Positions 52,181-60,633 of a stretch of DNA of 64,000 nt are shown in pieces. Numbering within the stretch: the stretch's first letter is position 1; every line of letters begins with the position of its first letter. This DNA is from an uncultured Collinsella sp. (GTDB lineage: Bacteria; Actinomycetota; Coriobacteriia; Coriobacteriales; Coriobacteriaceae). The translations under genes were made by a program, and so were the position numbers. The notes under the pieces are model-generated. The model worked only from the letters and a program-made list of their open reading frames with translations, did not search any database and was not told the DNA's origin. Location: assembly GCA_934667065.1 (NCBI GenBank), contig CAKULD010000009.1, positions 1-64,000 on the forward strand, written 5' to 3'.

Positions 52181-53065
52181 TTACGAACGCTTGCCGGCAA
52201 AACGCAGCGCCAGCGATTGCAGGCTGGTGGCGGCCAGGTTGTTGGTGCAGTCGGGGTCGCAACCTTCTAGCCACACGTACACGTCCACGCGCACGGGTGT
52301 GCTGCGGTCGGCGTCCTTGGCGGCAGCGGGCAGGGAGCAGATCTTAGTCGTTGCCTCTTTGAGGCTTACGATGCCGGTCTCTTCGTTGTAATCGCAGTAG
52401 TTTGCGCTGGTCAGCTGGTCAAAGTGGACCGTCGTGCCATCGGAGCACGTGCCGTCGAGCACAAGGTGATCCTGCTCGCTCTCGCCAGCGTCCTTGCCGT
52501 CGAGCGTGTTGTAACGCGCTTGGGGATTGCGGTCGCTCGAGACCTCAAAGATATACTGGCCGGTTACGGCGTCGCCCTCGCCCGGGGCATAGGTGACCAG
52601 TCCCACGCGCAGCGCGGTGGAGATGGGGTTGGCCGGGTCCTGCTCGGTAAAATCTATGCCCGATAGGTACACGTCGGTCGCGGCCGAGTTGGTTGCCAGG
52701 TACAGGGAGGTCTTGTAGTAATCGGAATGCTCGGCTGCCCCAAACATGCTGGCGAACAGCGAGTCCTGCGTAGTTCCACCGGTAAAGCCCGTTACCTTTT
52801 GGAAGCCGTTAAGCACGTTGTCGGTCGAAACGGGATCAAGCAGGCCCGAGAAGCTCAAACCGGCATTGGTTTTGTATTCCCCATCGTACTCGTTGGAAAT
52901 GAGGAAGGTCACGCCCGTGCCCGCCGCCATCTTGACGTCGGTGATATGGCGGTTGGCATTGTAGATGTACCAGGCATATGTTACGGCCCCAGCAGCAGCA
53001 AGCGCCACCAGCAAGGTAGCGAGCATGCGATTGAACTGTTTTCGCAGCGAGCGCGCGTCCGACAT
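52181..53065 (-). CDS. SipW-type exported protein, TasA/camelysin-like family
   Basis: A 294-aa protein with a short basic N-terminus (RSLRKQFNR), a hydrophobic helix ending AVTYAWYIYNAN and an exported domain. The C-terminus has VWLEGCDPDCTNN with two Cys, the best match to the family signature. A strong GGGGGGAGGGG site precedes 53065. This is the first gene of the operon running down to 44100. Confidence 0.84.
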   Translation of the reverse strand: MSDARSLRKQFNRMLATLLVALAAAGAVTYAWYIYNANRHITDVKMAAGTGVTFLISNEYDGEYKTNAGLSFSGLLDPVSTDNVLNGFQKVTGFTGGTTQDSLFASMFGAAEHSDYYKTSLYLATNSAATDVYLSGIDFTEQDPANPISTALRVGLVTYAPGEGDAVTGQYIFEVSSDRNPQARYNTLDGKDAGESEQDHLVLDGTCSDGTTVHFDQLTSANYCDYNEETGIVSLKEATTKICSLPAAAKDADRSTPVRVDVYVWLEGCDPDCTNNLAATSLQSLALRFAGKRS

Positions 53066-53296
53066 GCCCCTCCCCCCATATGCCGCGTTGTGAACTGCCT
53101 GGGCACCATTTGCCCATAATGGATTTATTTTACGTGAACGCGCAGTTCATCGGGGGTACAAACACGGGTTTTCGAGTGCAATTCGCGCCGTAGTGGGCAG
53201 CAAACGCGCCCCGAATCGCAGGTTTTTAAAAAATGTTCTTGCCACTGGGTGGGAGCTCCGTTATATTATTTCCTGCGCACTCGCGCACCCTTGATC

Positions 53297-53371
53297 GGGC
53301 GTTTAGCTCAGGGGGAGAGCGCTTCCCTGACACGGAAGAGGTCACAAGTTCAAATCTTGTAACGCCCACCA
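53297..53371 (+). tRNA. tRNA-Val (GAC)
   Basis: A complete cloverleaf: acceptor GGGCGTT with AACGCCC, anticodon loop CTGACAC giving GAC, and an encoded CCA at 53369-53371. Unlike the other three tRNAs it has no duplicated 3' end. Confidence 0.96.
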
Positions 53372-53379
53372 AATGTTCG

Positions 53380-53416
53380 CAGCTCAGAGGCTTCGCCTCT
53401 GAGCTGTTTTGTTTTA
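53380..53416 (+). terminator. Terminator of tRNA-Val
   Basis: CAGCTCAGAGG pairs with CCTCTGAGCTG over CTTCG and is followed by TTTTGTTTT. Confidence 0.88.
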
Positions 53417-53451
53417 CGCCGCCAAGCCAATAGAGCGCCGCAGCACCCAAG

Positions 53452-53619
53452 GCCACTTCAACAACGTCGGCAATCACCCCAACCAAGCCCAAAGCCGCCT
53501 CAATATCGCTGACAGTCATCCCGACCGAGGCCGATGCCACTTCGACATCGCCGGCAATCACCCCGGCAGGCCCCAAGGTCGTCTCTAAGGCTCCAACCAT
53601 CATCCCACCAAGCCCAAAA
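53452..53619. repeat. 42/84-base tandem repeats encoding a 14-residue period
   Basis: Two 84-base copies (53452-53535 and 53536-53619) share most positions, and each is made of two diverged 42-base halves. Read on the minus strand they would give four 14-residue units such as LGLVGVIADVVEVA and LGPAGVIAGDVEVA. The frame runs on through the tRNA-Val antisense strand, so I do not call a gene. It may be a relic of a repeat-containing protein. Confidence 0.6.
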
Positions 53620-53701
53620 CCGCCCAAACAACCCCAGCGATCACCTCGATCATGCTCGATTGGGCCTCGCAGCCGCATACGGACAAACCATCACAGATTG
53701 A

Positions 53702-53877
53702 GGGTGAATACTTTTCCGCGAAGTGAACGAGCTAAAACGGACCCCCGAAACATCGACACTTTTGACGGCGTGTTTCCTGCGGTTTTACTGCTGGAATCCT
53801 GCAGTTTTGACGTCGAAAAGTGCGGATGCTTCAGGGGTCCAAATAAGGTCGTTCACTTCGCTGAAAAGTATTCACCT
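53702..53877. repeat. MITE-like element with ~46-base inverted ends
   Basis: GGTGAATACTTTTC... at the left and ...GAAAAGTATTCACC at the right form near-perfect inverted ends of about 46 bases, matching through GCGAAGTGAACGA and GGACCCC. The 80-base core has no gene of note and ends in a GTCGAAAAGTGCGG motif. It is small enough to be a non-autonomous element or a strong double-stranded RNA hairpin. Confidence 0.65.
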
Positions 53878-53916
53878 TCGATTTAGAGAACCCTTGTCGC
53901 TTCGAGATATTTGCCC

Positions 53917-55020
53917 CTACCAGTGCCGCTGCGCCGCAATAACGGTTTGCCAGAGCTTGAACCGTCTTGTCTCGGTACGCGCTTGAGCCAAATAACGTGC
54001 CTCCTCGCTCATGGGTTTATTAAATAGAGGACGTTTACGGCGATGCAGCTTGCGCCGGATGCGTTCGCACAGCCGAACGAGCTTGTCGTAGTCGCTTGCC
54101 TGGTCGGTCGTCACCGTAAAGTACGCGACCCCATTGAGCATCTGCAGTTCGTTGCGGCGCTCGGCATCCTTTTGGATCTTTTCGCTTCCGTCATGAATGG
54201 CGTCGCTGTCGTAATCGATCAGCGCGGTAAGCACTTCGGGTAGTAGGCCAGCCCTTACTTTATCCAGGCCTACCTCGGCTTTCGCCGTAAGCGTAATATC
54301 GGGCGTGCGTTCCAACACACGCAGTTTGCGGTTGCGCCCATCGTTGTATCCATCGCGGATGAAGTACTTCTTGTTCAGTTCTGCCTCACCCAGCGCAAAC
54401 CCGCCGTAATACGCGGGTAGCGACATAAACATACAAAGCCCCGACTCCCTTGGAGACCGTGAGCCCTCTTTCACATACGAAAGCAGCGCCTTGGCCTTAG
54501 CGGCGCCTCTCACCTTTGATGCCCGGCCAAGGTACGCCGCAATGAGTTCCTTGGTCGTGAGCCTCCCGTCGCGCATGCCCGCATCCCTGCTGGTCACCCC
54601 GCCGGGAGCAAGATTATCCAGTCGATAGTCCGATGTCATGGCGTAGCCGGCATAAATCGCCTCCGCCGCATCTCCGTCGTGCGCAGCCTGCAGATACGCC
54701 AGCTCGGGAGAGCACACATACGCATCCAGTTCACCCCGCCAGTGGCCCAGAGAGATAAACGAACCCGCCGGGAGCTCGTTGGAGCACAGGTGCGTCGCAA
54801 CGTGCTTGGTCCGCCGACGGTCGGCGCGCTTTGGCACCATCAGGTCCAGCACGCCAACCCCAAGGTCGTAGCGATCGATAAACTCCTGCGCCTCTTGGTC
54901 ACAGAGCGCGCAGGCGCCTGCAACCGACACAACCTCTGGTTCCGAATCCCCAAAGCGCGGGTTCGGTATGTGCGCCAAAAGCGCCAGCGCAGCGTTATGT
55001 GAAACGATGAAGTAGCTCAT
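53917..55020 (-). CDS. Nuclease-fold-like hypothetical protein, paralog of 28135..29208
   Basis: A 367-aa protein starting at 55020 (MSYFIVSHNAAL). It shares its plan with the 28135 gene: ELPAGSFISLG then VCSPELAYLQAA in the first half, and TALIDYDSDAIH plus DAERRNELQML with VAYFTVTTDQ near the end. In the place of E-C-Q it has D-Y-D, so the metal-binding set may differ. Cysteines CALCDQE and a CSNE motif are present in the first half. Function unknown. Confidence 0.72.
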   Translation of the reverse strand: MSYFIVSHNAALALLAHIPNPRFGDSEPEVVSVAGACALCDQEAQEFIDRYDLGVGVLDLMVPKRADRRRTKHVATHLCSNELPAGSFISLGHWRGELDAYVCSPELAYLQAAHDGDAAEAIYAGYAMTSDYRLDNLAPGGVTSRDAGMRDGRLTTKELIAAYLGRASKVRGAAKAKALLSYVKEGSRSPRESGLCMFMSLPAYYGGFALGEAELNKKYFIRDGYNDGRNRKLRVLERTPDITLTAKAEVGLDKVRAGLLPEVLTALIDYDSDAIHDGSEKIQKDAERRNELQMLNGVAYFTVTTDQASDYDKLVRLCERIRRKLHRRKRPLFNKPMSEEARYLAQARTETRRFKLWQTVIAAQRHW

Positions 55021-55173
55021 GGCGCGAAGATAGCATGCGTTTCGGCGGCAGACGACGGCCCCGCCGAGTTTTCGGCAAACGACCGGCGATTTTTTGCCGT
55101 GACGCATCCAAAGTGCTCATTCGTCGACGTCTAAATGAAAATCCGTCAAGCTTTTGGCAAGCTTGCCGCTCAA

Positions 55174-55191
55174 CTGACCAAAAGCTGACCA
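55174..55191 (-). promoter_or_regulatory. TGGTCAGC direct repeat, second site
   Basis: The same TGGTCAGC-N3-TGGTCAG string as at 21557-21574 occurs here, about 160 bases before the 53917 gene and about 150 before the 55338 gene on the other strand. Either gene could be its target. Confidence 0.45.
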
Positions 55192-55337
55192 TTTACTTGC
55201 CCATTTGCTTGACGGCGCACCCTCGCCAAAATGCTCCGCGACTTCTCGAGCGTTCAAAACGCTCACTCGGCGACCGCGCGCCCGCCGCTGGGGTATCCTT
55301 GGAGCACATGCACCGCAAGCCGCACAAAGGAGCTGCC

Positions 55338-56036
55338 ATGCGCACCGAGCTCGATGTTCCCTTTTCGCACAAAGACGAGGCCAAGGCCCTAGGCGCCAAG
55401 TGGGACCGGGCCAAGAAGATCTGGTACGTGCCCGATGGCGTCAACCCCGAGCCCTTTGCCGCGTGGCTGCCCGGCGTGGATCGCTCCGACCCCAGCGCGC
55501 CCTACATCTACCTGGTGCTGGGCAAGCGCGAATGCTGGAAGTGCCACGAGCAGACGACGGTGGCAGCCTTTGGCATTCCGTATCGGGTGGCCGAGGATTC
55601 GGACAACTTGGCCGCGGCCAGCGATGCGCCCGCCACGAACGACGCGGGGCACATCGCGATCGACACCTTCCGCGCCAACGCCGTGGCCATCGTCCCCGCG
55701 CTGGGCTGCGTACCGGCCGAGATCCGCGACTACCTGCACCAGCGCTGCGGCTACAAGCCCGTAACGTCGCGCACCACCAAGACCGCATCGCTTGCCAGCA
55801 CGTGCACCGGCTGCGGCGCGCTGCAAGGCAGCCACTACCTGTTCGAGGAGCCCACGTCGCCGTTTGCGCTCACGGCCATCAACAAGCTGCCCGCGCTGGA
55901 GTTCGTACGCGTGGAAGTCGCCGGCGTCTATGGCATCCCCGCCAGCCAGAGCAACTACGACCAGGCCCTCTTTACCTGGGCCCGCGACCACCACGCCCAG
56001 TTCCACAAGACCCTGTGCGAGGGGATCTATCTGTAG
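55338..56036 (+). CDS. DUF5710-domain protein, 232 aa
   Basis: The N-terminus MRTELDVPFSHKDEAKALGAK followed by WDRAKKIWYVPDG matches the DUF5710 domain (a TraC-like-associated short domain). A CWKC and a CTGC pair suggest a zinc knuckle. AAAGGAG precedes the ATG. I cannot assign a function. The reading frame extends upstream to 55035, which I regard as noise. Confidence 0.8.
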   Translation: MRTELDVPFSHKDEAKALGAKWDRAKKIWYVPDGVNPEPFAAWLPGVDRSDPSAPYIYLVLGKRECWKCHEQTTVAAFGIPYRVAEDSDNLAAASDAPATNDAGHIAIDTFRANAVAIVPALGCVPAEIRDYLHQRCGYKPVTSRTTKTASLASTCTGCGALQGSHYLFEEPTSPFALTAINKLPALEFVRVEVAGVYGIPASQSNYDQALFTWARDHHAQFHKTLCEGIYL

Positions 56037-56043
56037 CCCAAAA

Positions 56044-56102
56044 CTCGAAAATCGAGTCCAGATTTCCTCGAAAATCGAGTGCGGAAATCCTCGTAAATCG
56101 AG
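56044..56102. repeat. Three tandem copies of a 13-base palindrome, 23-base period
   Basis: CTCGAAAATCGAG at 56044-56056 and 56067-56079, and CTCGTAAATCGAG at 56090-56102. The spacing is exactly 23 bases. They lie just past the DUF5710 gene. Three units are too few and too short for a CRISPR array. Confidence 0.6.
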
Positions 56103-56186
56103 TATGCGCAGGTAGTTGAGTTGTTGATGTGGCGCAGAAAATGTCGAATCACTGGGTTTGCCCGACTAGAAATGTAGTCCTCGAGG

Positions 56187-56468
56187 CTATTGCTCCGTGT
56201 CGTCATAGATAATGGTGTATCCGCAGGTTGGGCATTGTTGAGGATAGATTGGGAGGCGGAGTCCTGTTCGAGTGCGCGCGTCGGTGGCGTGCTTGTCGCG
56301 TGTGTCGATGAAGCTGATGTCAAGGCATGGGAGCGCGGCTCCGCAGTTTGAGCAGGGCAGATAGATTTGACTGCAATTGACCTCGACCGTTGGGAACAAA
56401 TTCCTATTCATCAAGGCGCGCGGCAAGTTTCCATATACGCCTCGCGCGATGTCGCTTCGCCACCCCAT
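56187..56468 (-). CDS. Small zinc-ribbon protein, 93 aa
   Basis: Two CxxC knuckles (CSNC and CPTC) about 40 residues apart predict a zinc ribbon. AAAGGGGAG precedes the start. I do not recognise the family. It lies just downstream of the HNH endonuclease gene on the same strand, 119 bases away. Confidence 0.72.
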   Translation of the reverse strand: MGWRSDIARGVYGNLPRALMNRNLFPTVEVNCSQIYLPCSNCGAALPCLDISFIDTRDKHATDARTRTGLRLPIYPQQCPTCGYTIIYDDTEQ

Positions 56469-56586
56469 GGTCTCCCCTTTCCTGTTTTAATTGCTGAGGA
56501 GAGGATGGCAGGATCGAGCGATTACCGATGCGGCACAACGTGATCCGATCAATCGGCATGATTAAGTTGCAGCAGGCAGCCCCCGG

Positions 56587-57669
56587 TTAATACGGAGCAA
56601 CGGACTCCGCACGGCGGCGCGATTCTGAGAAATCGAACTCGGCACGATGGGCTTCGAGGAATCGAGCGTTGGGACGAAGGCGATGCTCGTCCGGCTCGCG
56701 CAAGACCGATCCGGAAAACGCAGCATAGTCCGTATGCTGCAGAAGGTACGATCCGCACAATTGGTAGTCGCCGCGCACTAACTCAAACGAAATCAGATGA
56801 GCATCGAACAGTGAGTGCAGATCGCGGCGCAGCAGGATACCGTTGCTGGCAACCTGCGACTTAGGTCCCGAGTAATTTTCGATATGCGCAGCTTCCAGCG
56901 CCTCGTCGACGCTACAACCCGAAACGGCGCATCGACCGGTATAGGCCTCAAAGAGCTGAGCGCGGAAGCGCTGCTGGCCGATTCGCTCGCGGCGTAGCGC
57001 GTAGCGGACCTTTTCCTCATCGTTCGTCGGTGCACCAGAAAACTCCGCCGCGATAGGAGCATCCTTCATGTAACTCATATCAGGGAAGAAGCGCGCGTCG
57101 GGTCCGCCTTTGTGGACGGGGCCATGCAGCACAAACCAGCTGTTCTCGGGCTCGTAGCGCTCAACGAATGCCAGGCCCAGCACCTTGTAGCCGGCGCTCG
57201 TCGCAAAGAACACGCCGACCGGAACGCCGCACCCCATGCAGTTGATCATCTTTTGGTTGTAGTCCTGGTCACGCCAGTTTTCGACCGAAGCGCTCTGCGA
57301 CGAATACTTGAGCACCCACGTGCCATCCTCAAGGTAGAGCGGCGGAACGTCGGGGTAGGCGCCGCGCTTGGAATTGTGTACCGAGAGGGCGAAGGTCTTC
57401 TCGCGCGGATGCTTAACGCGCCCGCGACCAGGCCAAAAGATGCCCGAATCGCGCGACACGGGAAAGAGCTCGGAATCAATCGTCAGGCGATGGCCATATT
57501 GAGGGCTGTCGGCATTGGTGCGATGCGGAAGCTTGTCCCACAGACCGTCGCGCTGTTCCTCACTCAGGAACCATTCCCAAGCCTGGACATATTCAGACGG
57601 CACAAAGCTGCAAGCGCGGTCGAAACTCGGCCGAGCAATCAGCGGAACACTAGAAGCGATGCCGTCCAT
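56587..57669 (-). CDS. HNH endonuclease with an unassigned N-terminal domain
   Basis: A 360-aa protein. The C-terminal ~110 residues form a typical HNH nuclease: TGRCAVSGCSVDEALEAAHI then NGILLRRDLHSLFDAHL. The N-terminal ~220 residues are not recognised; they contain VLKYSSQSASVENW and a CMGCGVP pair. Such fusions often cut modified or foreign DNA. The start at 57669 has GGAGG 7 bases upstream. Confidence 0.82.
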   Translation of the reverse strand: MDGIASSVPLIARPSFDRACSFVPSEYVQAWEWFLSEEQRDGLWDKLPHRTNADSPQYGHRLTIDSELFPVSRDSGIFWPGRGRVKHPREKTFALSVHNSKRGAYPDVPPLYLEDGTWVLKYSSQSASVENWRDQDYNQKMINCMGCGVPVGVFFATSAGYKVLGLAFVERYEPENSWFVLHGPVHKGGPDARFFPDMSYMKDAPIAAEFSGAPTNDEEKVRYALRRERIGQQRFRAQLFEAYTGRCAVSGCSVDEALEAAHIENYSGPKSQVASNGILLRRDLHSLFDAHLISFELVRGDYQLCGSYLLQHTDYAAFSGSVLREPDEHRLRPNARFLEAHRAEFDFSESRRRAESVAPY

Positions 57670-57730
57670 AAGGAACCTCCAGAAAGAACAGTTCCTCACA
57701 TTATCGCCTACGCAACAATGGCGCCGTATG

Positions 57731-57764
57731 AAAAAGGGCCCGCTTCCTTCGAAGTGGGCCCTTG
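57731..57764 (-). terminator. Terminator after the subunit gene 57793..58752
   Basis: On the minus strand AAGGGCCCACTTC pairs with GAAGCGGGCCCTT and is followed by TTTC. Confidence 0.8.
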
Positions 57765-57792
57765 GGCTATCTGTTTTAGGCGGCCGTCAGCA

Positions 57793-58752
57793 TTACGATG
57801 TCGCGACACCAGCAAGCTTGACGCTGACGTTATAGGTCGTCAAGCTGTTCTCGATGGATTTACCATTAACGCAGTCGGCATCGGTGCCTTCCATCCAGAT
57901 GTAGACGTGGACGGCAACGCCCTTATAGCCAACGTTGGTTGCGATCGGCGTGGTCCCATCGGCAACGTAATAGTCGCCGCTGTCACCCTTTTTGGCCACC
58001 CATCCGTCCGTGCCGCCGGTAAAGATATGGGGATAGGTTGCTTCTGCAAGCGTCGGGGTGCCATTCTTGTTTTGGATACTCGTCCAGCCGTCAATAGCAC
58101 TCGCATCGTTACCCTTGCCCGTCTCGTTGCTCATGGCATACACGACGCGCAGTCTTTCTTCGCCGATGCCCGACTTGCCGCCAGGCCCGATTTCTTGCGT
58201 GGTAATCGCAACACGAAGAGAGCCAACCATGGTTTCCGACGCATCGCCGCCCACGGCTTCGATCGTTACAGGCGCACCGTCAGACGCATCGAGGTAAACG
58301 TCGGCGGTACCGGTATCGGTAATGGTGTAAACGATGTAGTCGCTTTGAATGTAAGCGTTGTACTTCTTGCCGGCAACCTCATACTCGCCAGGCAAATCGC
58401 CAGCAGTGGTTGAGAAGACTGGCTCTGTGTAATCAGTCACTAGTCCCTGATTGTTCCAACCGTTGCAAACGTACCAATTCTTAAGGTCGTCAGTCGAAGA
58501 CGGGCTGAGCGTGGCACCCGTGGTCTGAGCCTCCAACGACTTCTGCTCGCCACCATGTTGGGCACCGTTCTTTAGCTCATCGATCTGGAGGATGAAGCCA
58601 TTGGTCGTCGCGCTAATGGTTGACGTGGTCGCGGAAACCTTCGTGTTCGCAACGTACCAGGCATAGGTCGCTGCCGACAGGGCAAATGCAGAGAGGACCA
58701 CGCTAACGGCAGCCGCAACAAGTTGTGTTTTAAGGCTCTTAGACGATTGCAC
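57793..58752 (-). CDS. SipW-type exported protein, TasA/camelysin-like family
   Basis: A 319-aa protein with a GTG start at 58752 behind GGAGGATCAC. The helix ends ATYAWYVANTKV (about 29-40). The C-terminus has YIWMEGTDADCVNG. It follows a hairpin downstream of the 58829 gene, so it is probably made at a lower level. Confidence 0.83.
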   Translation of the reverse strand: MQSSKSLKTQLVAAAVSVVLSAFALSAATYAWYVANTKVSATTSTISATTNGFILQIDELKNGAQHGGEQKSLEAQTTGATLSPSSTDDLKNWYVCNGWNNQGLVTDYTEPVFSTTAGDLPGEYEVAGKKYNAYIQSDYIVYTITDTGTADVYLDASDGAPVTIEAVGGDASETMVGSLRVAITTQEIGPGGKSGIGEERLRVVYAMSNETGKGNDASAIDGWTSIQNKNGTPTLAEATYPHIFTGGTDGWVAKKGDSGDYYVADGTTPIATNVGYKGVAVHVYIWMEGTDADCVNGKSIENSLTTYNVSVKLAGVATS

Positions 58753-58773
58753 GTGATCCTCCTTTCATAACAG

Positions 58774-58808
58774 AACGGGCGCCCGGCGCATAAGCCGGGC
58801 GCCCGTTA
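58774..58808 (-). terminator. Hairpin between two subunit genes, possible attenuator
   Basis: On the minus strand GGGCGCCCGGC pairs with GCCGGGCGCCC across TTATGC; the trailing T-run is weak. It may stop most transcripts after the 58829 gene, or shield its mRNA, while letting some through to the next subunit gene. Confidence 0.6.
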
Positions 58809-58828
58809 AAACGCAATGGAACTAAATG

Positions 58829-59659
58829 CTATTCAGTAACTTCGTTGTTTGCATTATCAACGTTGCTTCCCTGAGTATTAACCGGAGTGGCAGTGAAGGA
58901 AATTTTCACGCCAACACCAGCAAGCAACTGGTCCAAGTTATCGGTATAGACCTTCTCGGCAGAGCCATCATAAAAGACGTACGCATCTACACTGACAGAA
59001 CCACCGGCTGCAATTGCGCTAGCAAGGACACCGTTACCATTGCCGGTAACAGCAGTAGCATCTGAATAGGCCCCAACAAGCGCCCCGTCATCAGAGACCT
59101 TGTAGACACCCCAATTGTCCCCACAAACGAGCAGAACGGAAATAGCGCCCTTAAGCCCGTTGTCAGTGTTATCGCCAGTCAGTTCGACCTTAGAGACCTT
59201 GAGATCTTTGAAGGAACCCGCTTTTGCATCAGCCGTACCGATCTTAAAAGTCTCTTTGATTGCAAACTCACCATCAACGGCAGCCTGAGGAGCGCCGACG
59301 TCGTAGCGCGAGCCAGTCAGAATGGTAGCGGTACTCTTGGATGAAGCGTATGCAGACTGGAAAAGCGGCTTGGTTGCATCGGTTATGGACAGGCTATCTG
59401 CACCGTTCACAACCTGCGAAGGATACAATTTGGTTGTATTGGCATTAAACTTAATACTAGTGCCCGAGTTTTTATCGATCGCCGTTTCGCTGATCTTCAG
59501 GAACGGAGCGTTCGACTGGGCGGAGATCGTTGCGGTCTCAGCCTTAACCGTGTTGTTGCTCACAAACCATGCGAACGTGGCGGAGCCGAGGGCTACGGCT
59601 GCCACGAGGACCATGGCGATGGCGGCGCCCATCTGCTTCTTTAATGCTTTGGTATCCAT
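58829..59659 (-). CDS. SipW-type exported protein, TasA/camelysin-like family; likely major subunit
   Basis: A 276-aa protein starting at 59659 (AAAGGGG upstream; the frame to 59878 is unsupported). The helix ends ATFAWFVSNN (28-37). The exported part is Ala, Thr, Ser and Lys rich. The C-terminus reads AYVFYDGSAEKVY, so the W-L-E-G-x-D signature is degenerate and there is no Cys. First gene of its operon, with an extended -10 promoter and a hairpin behind it, as expected for an abundant subunit. Confidence 0.82.
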   Translation of the reverse strand: MDTKALKKQMGAAIAMVLVAAVALGSATFAWFVSNNTVKAETATISAQSNAPFLKISETAIDKNSGTSIKFNANTTKLYPSQVVNGADSLSITDATKPLFQSAYASSKSTATILTGSRYDVGAPQAAVDGEFAIKETFKIGTADAKAGSFKDLKVSKVELTGDNTDNGLKGAISVLLVCGDNWGVYKVSDDGALVGAYSDATAVTGNGNGVLASAIAAGGSVSVDAYVFYDGSAEKVYTDNLDQLLAGVGVKISFTATPVNTQGSNVDNANNEVTE

Positions 59660-59790
59660 ACGGACCCCTTTCTTTCCCCATTCGTCCCAGATGACCCCCG
59701 AGAAGCCCGGAAGGGGAGCCCGCGCTTTCGTGTTGGATGTTGCTTGCCCATCCTGTAAATATGAAAATGAGAATACCATAATTCTTACGA
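59660..59790 (-). promoter_or_regulatory. Promoter and 5' leader of the 58829 gene
   Basis: On the minus strand the extended -10 TGGTATTCT lies at 59770-59778, giving about 100 bases of leader before the start. Small stems (GGATG-CATCC, CCCC-GGGG) are visible. The divergent 60061 gene begins 401 bases away; the rest of that gap holds no gene I can support. Confidence 0.45.
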
Positions 59791-60060
59791 TTTCCTTATG
59801 AGTATTCGGCAGCTTACATTGGGCCAGATTCATGGGTTGACCTCGGGTTATGTGCATACCAGCGTGAACGGTGTTCACCTTATTTGGGCGCTCTCTAGCG
59901 CGGGGCCATAAGTCCTTCTTAAGGCTTGCGGCCGCAGTGTCGCACCGACATATACGTACATCCCCGCCGGGCTTTGCCTCCAGCCCTGCCCCACTCGCTA
60001 TACTGATGTAGCACGTGTAATTTTTGCCTGCTTGAGCGGGCTGCTTGTTGGGAGGACCCT

Positions 60061-60546
60061 ATGGCTGGCGCCAATCAACCTAAGGGAAGCGTCTCGTCCG
60101 GCTCGATCAAACCGGTGACGCGCAAGGCCGTCCGCTGCCAGCGCGAGGTCGCTTGGCTGGTTACGCAGGCCGCTGGCAAGCTCGTCGCCGCCACCGATGA
60201 CGTCAACGCGCCCACGCCCAGCTTTGTGCTGGCGGCGGCACTGTCGTACGCCCGCGCGCAGGAGCGGGCTGCGCTGGATGCCGGCCGCGCGATCGACTAC
60301 GGTGCCGTCATGGCTCCCGACTTGCCCGCCTTTTGCCAGGCTGCCGGGCTGCCCGCCGCCCCGGCTGCGCTTTCCGACGCGGGCTACATGTTCACGCTCT
60401 CGGGCGCGGACCTGATCCGCGACGTCTACGCCTACTGCAGCGATCTGGGCGATCGCATGGACAGCACGACTGAGGTCAAACCGGGCTATGCGATCAAGCT
60501 TGCCCTGCGGATGTTCTTGCTGGGCGATGCCTCGGCAGCCGCTTAA
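60061..60546 (+). CDS. Hypothetical protein, 161 aa
   Basis: GGGAGGACC precedes the ATG. It is a soluble, helical, Ala-rich protein with no known motif. It runs against the two subunit operons and ends next to a bidirectional terminator. I do not recognise the family. Confidence 0.7.
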   Translation: MAGANQPKGSVSSGSIKPVTRKAVRCQREVAWLVTQAAGKLVAATDDVNAPTPSFVLAAALSYARAQERAALDAGRAIDYGAVMAPDLPAFCQAAGLPAAPAALSDAGYMFTLSGADLIRDVYAYCSDLGDRMDSTTEVKPGYAIKLALRMFLLGDASAAA

Positions 60547-60584
60547 AACGTCGCGCAAAACCTCGGCATAGCGCGCCATCAAAA

Positions 60585-60632
60585 GCAAAAGCGCCGGGCC
60601 AGGAAATCAATCCCGGCTCGGCGCTTCTTCGT
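60585..60632. terminator. Bidirectional terminator between convergent genes
   Basis: GCGCCGGGCC pairs with TCCCGGCTCGGCGC; TTCTTCGTTC follows on the plus strand and TTTTGCTTTT on the minus strand. Confidence 0.7.
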
Positions 60633-60633
60633 T

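Noticed and set aside
53226..53678. A 150-aa minus-strand frame near tRNA-Val
   Set aside because: It runs through the antisense strand of tRNA-Val and its terminator; only its tandem-repeat part is of interest, listed as a repeat.
56044..56102. Possible CRISPR mini-array
   Set aside because: Only three 13-base units with 10-base spacers; no Cas genes nearby.
59660..59770. Possible c-di-GMP (GEMM) riboswitch before the 58829 gene
   Set aside because: A few short similarities (GGGCAA, GAAAG), but the conserved core and two-stem layout could not be matched; an Infernal scan with the GEMM models would settle it.
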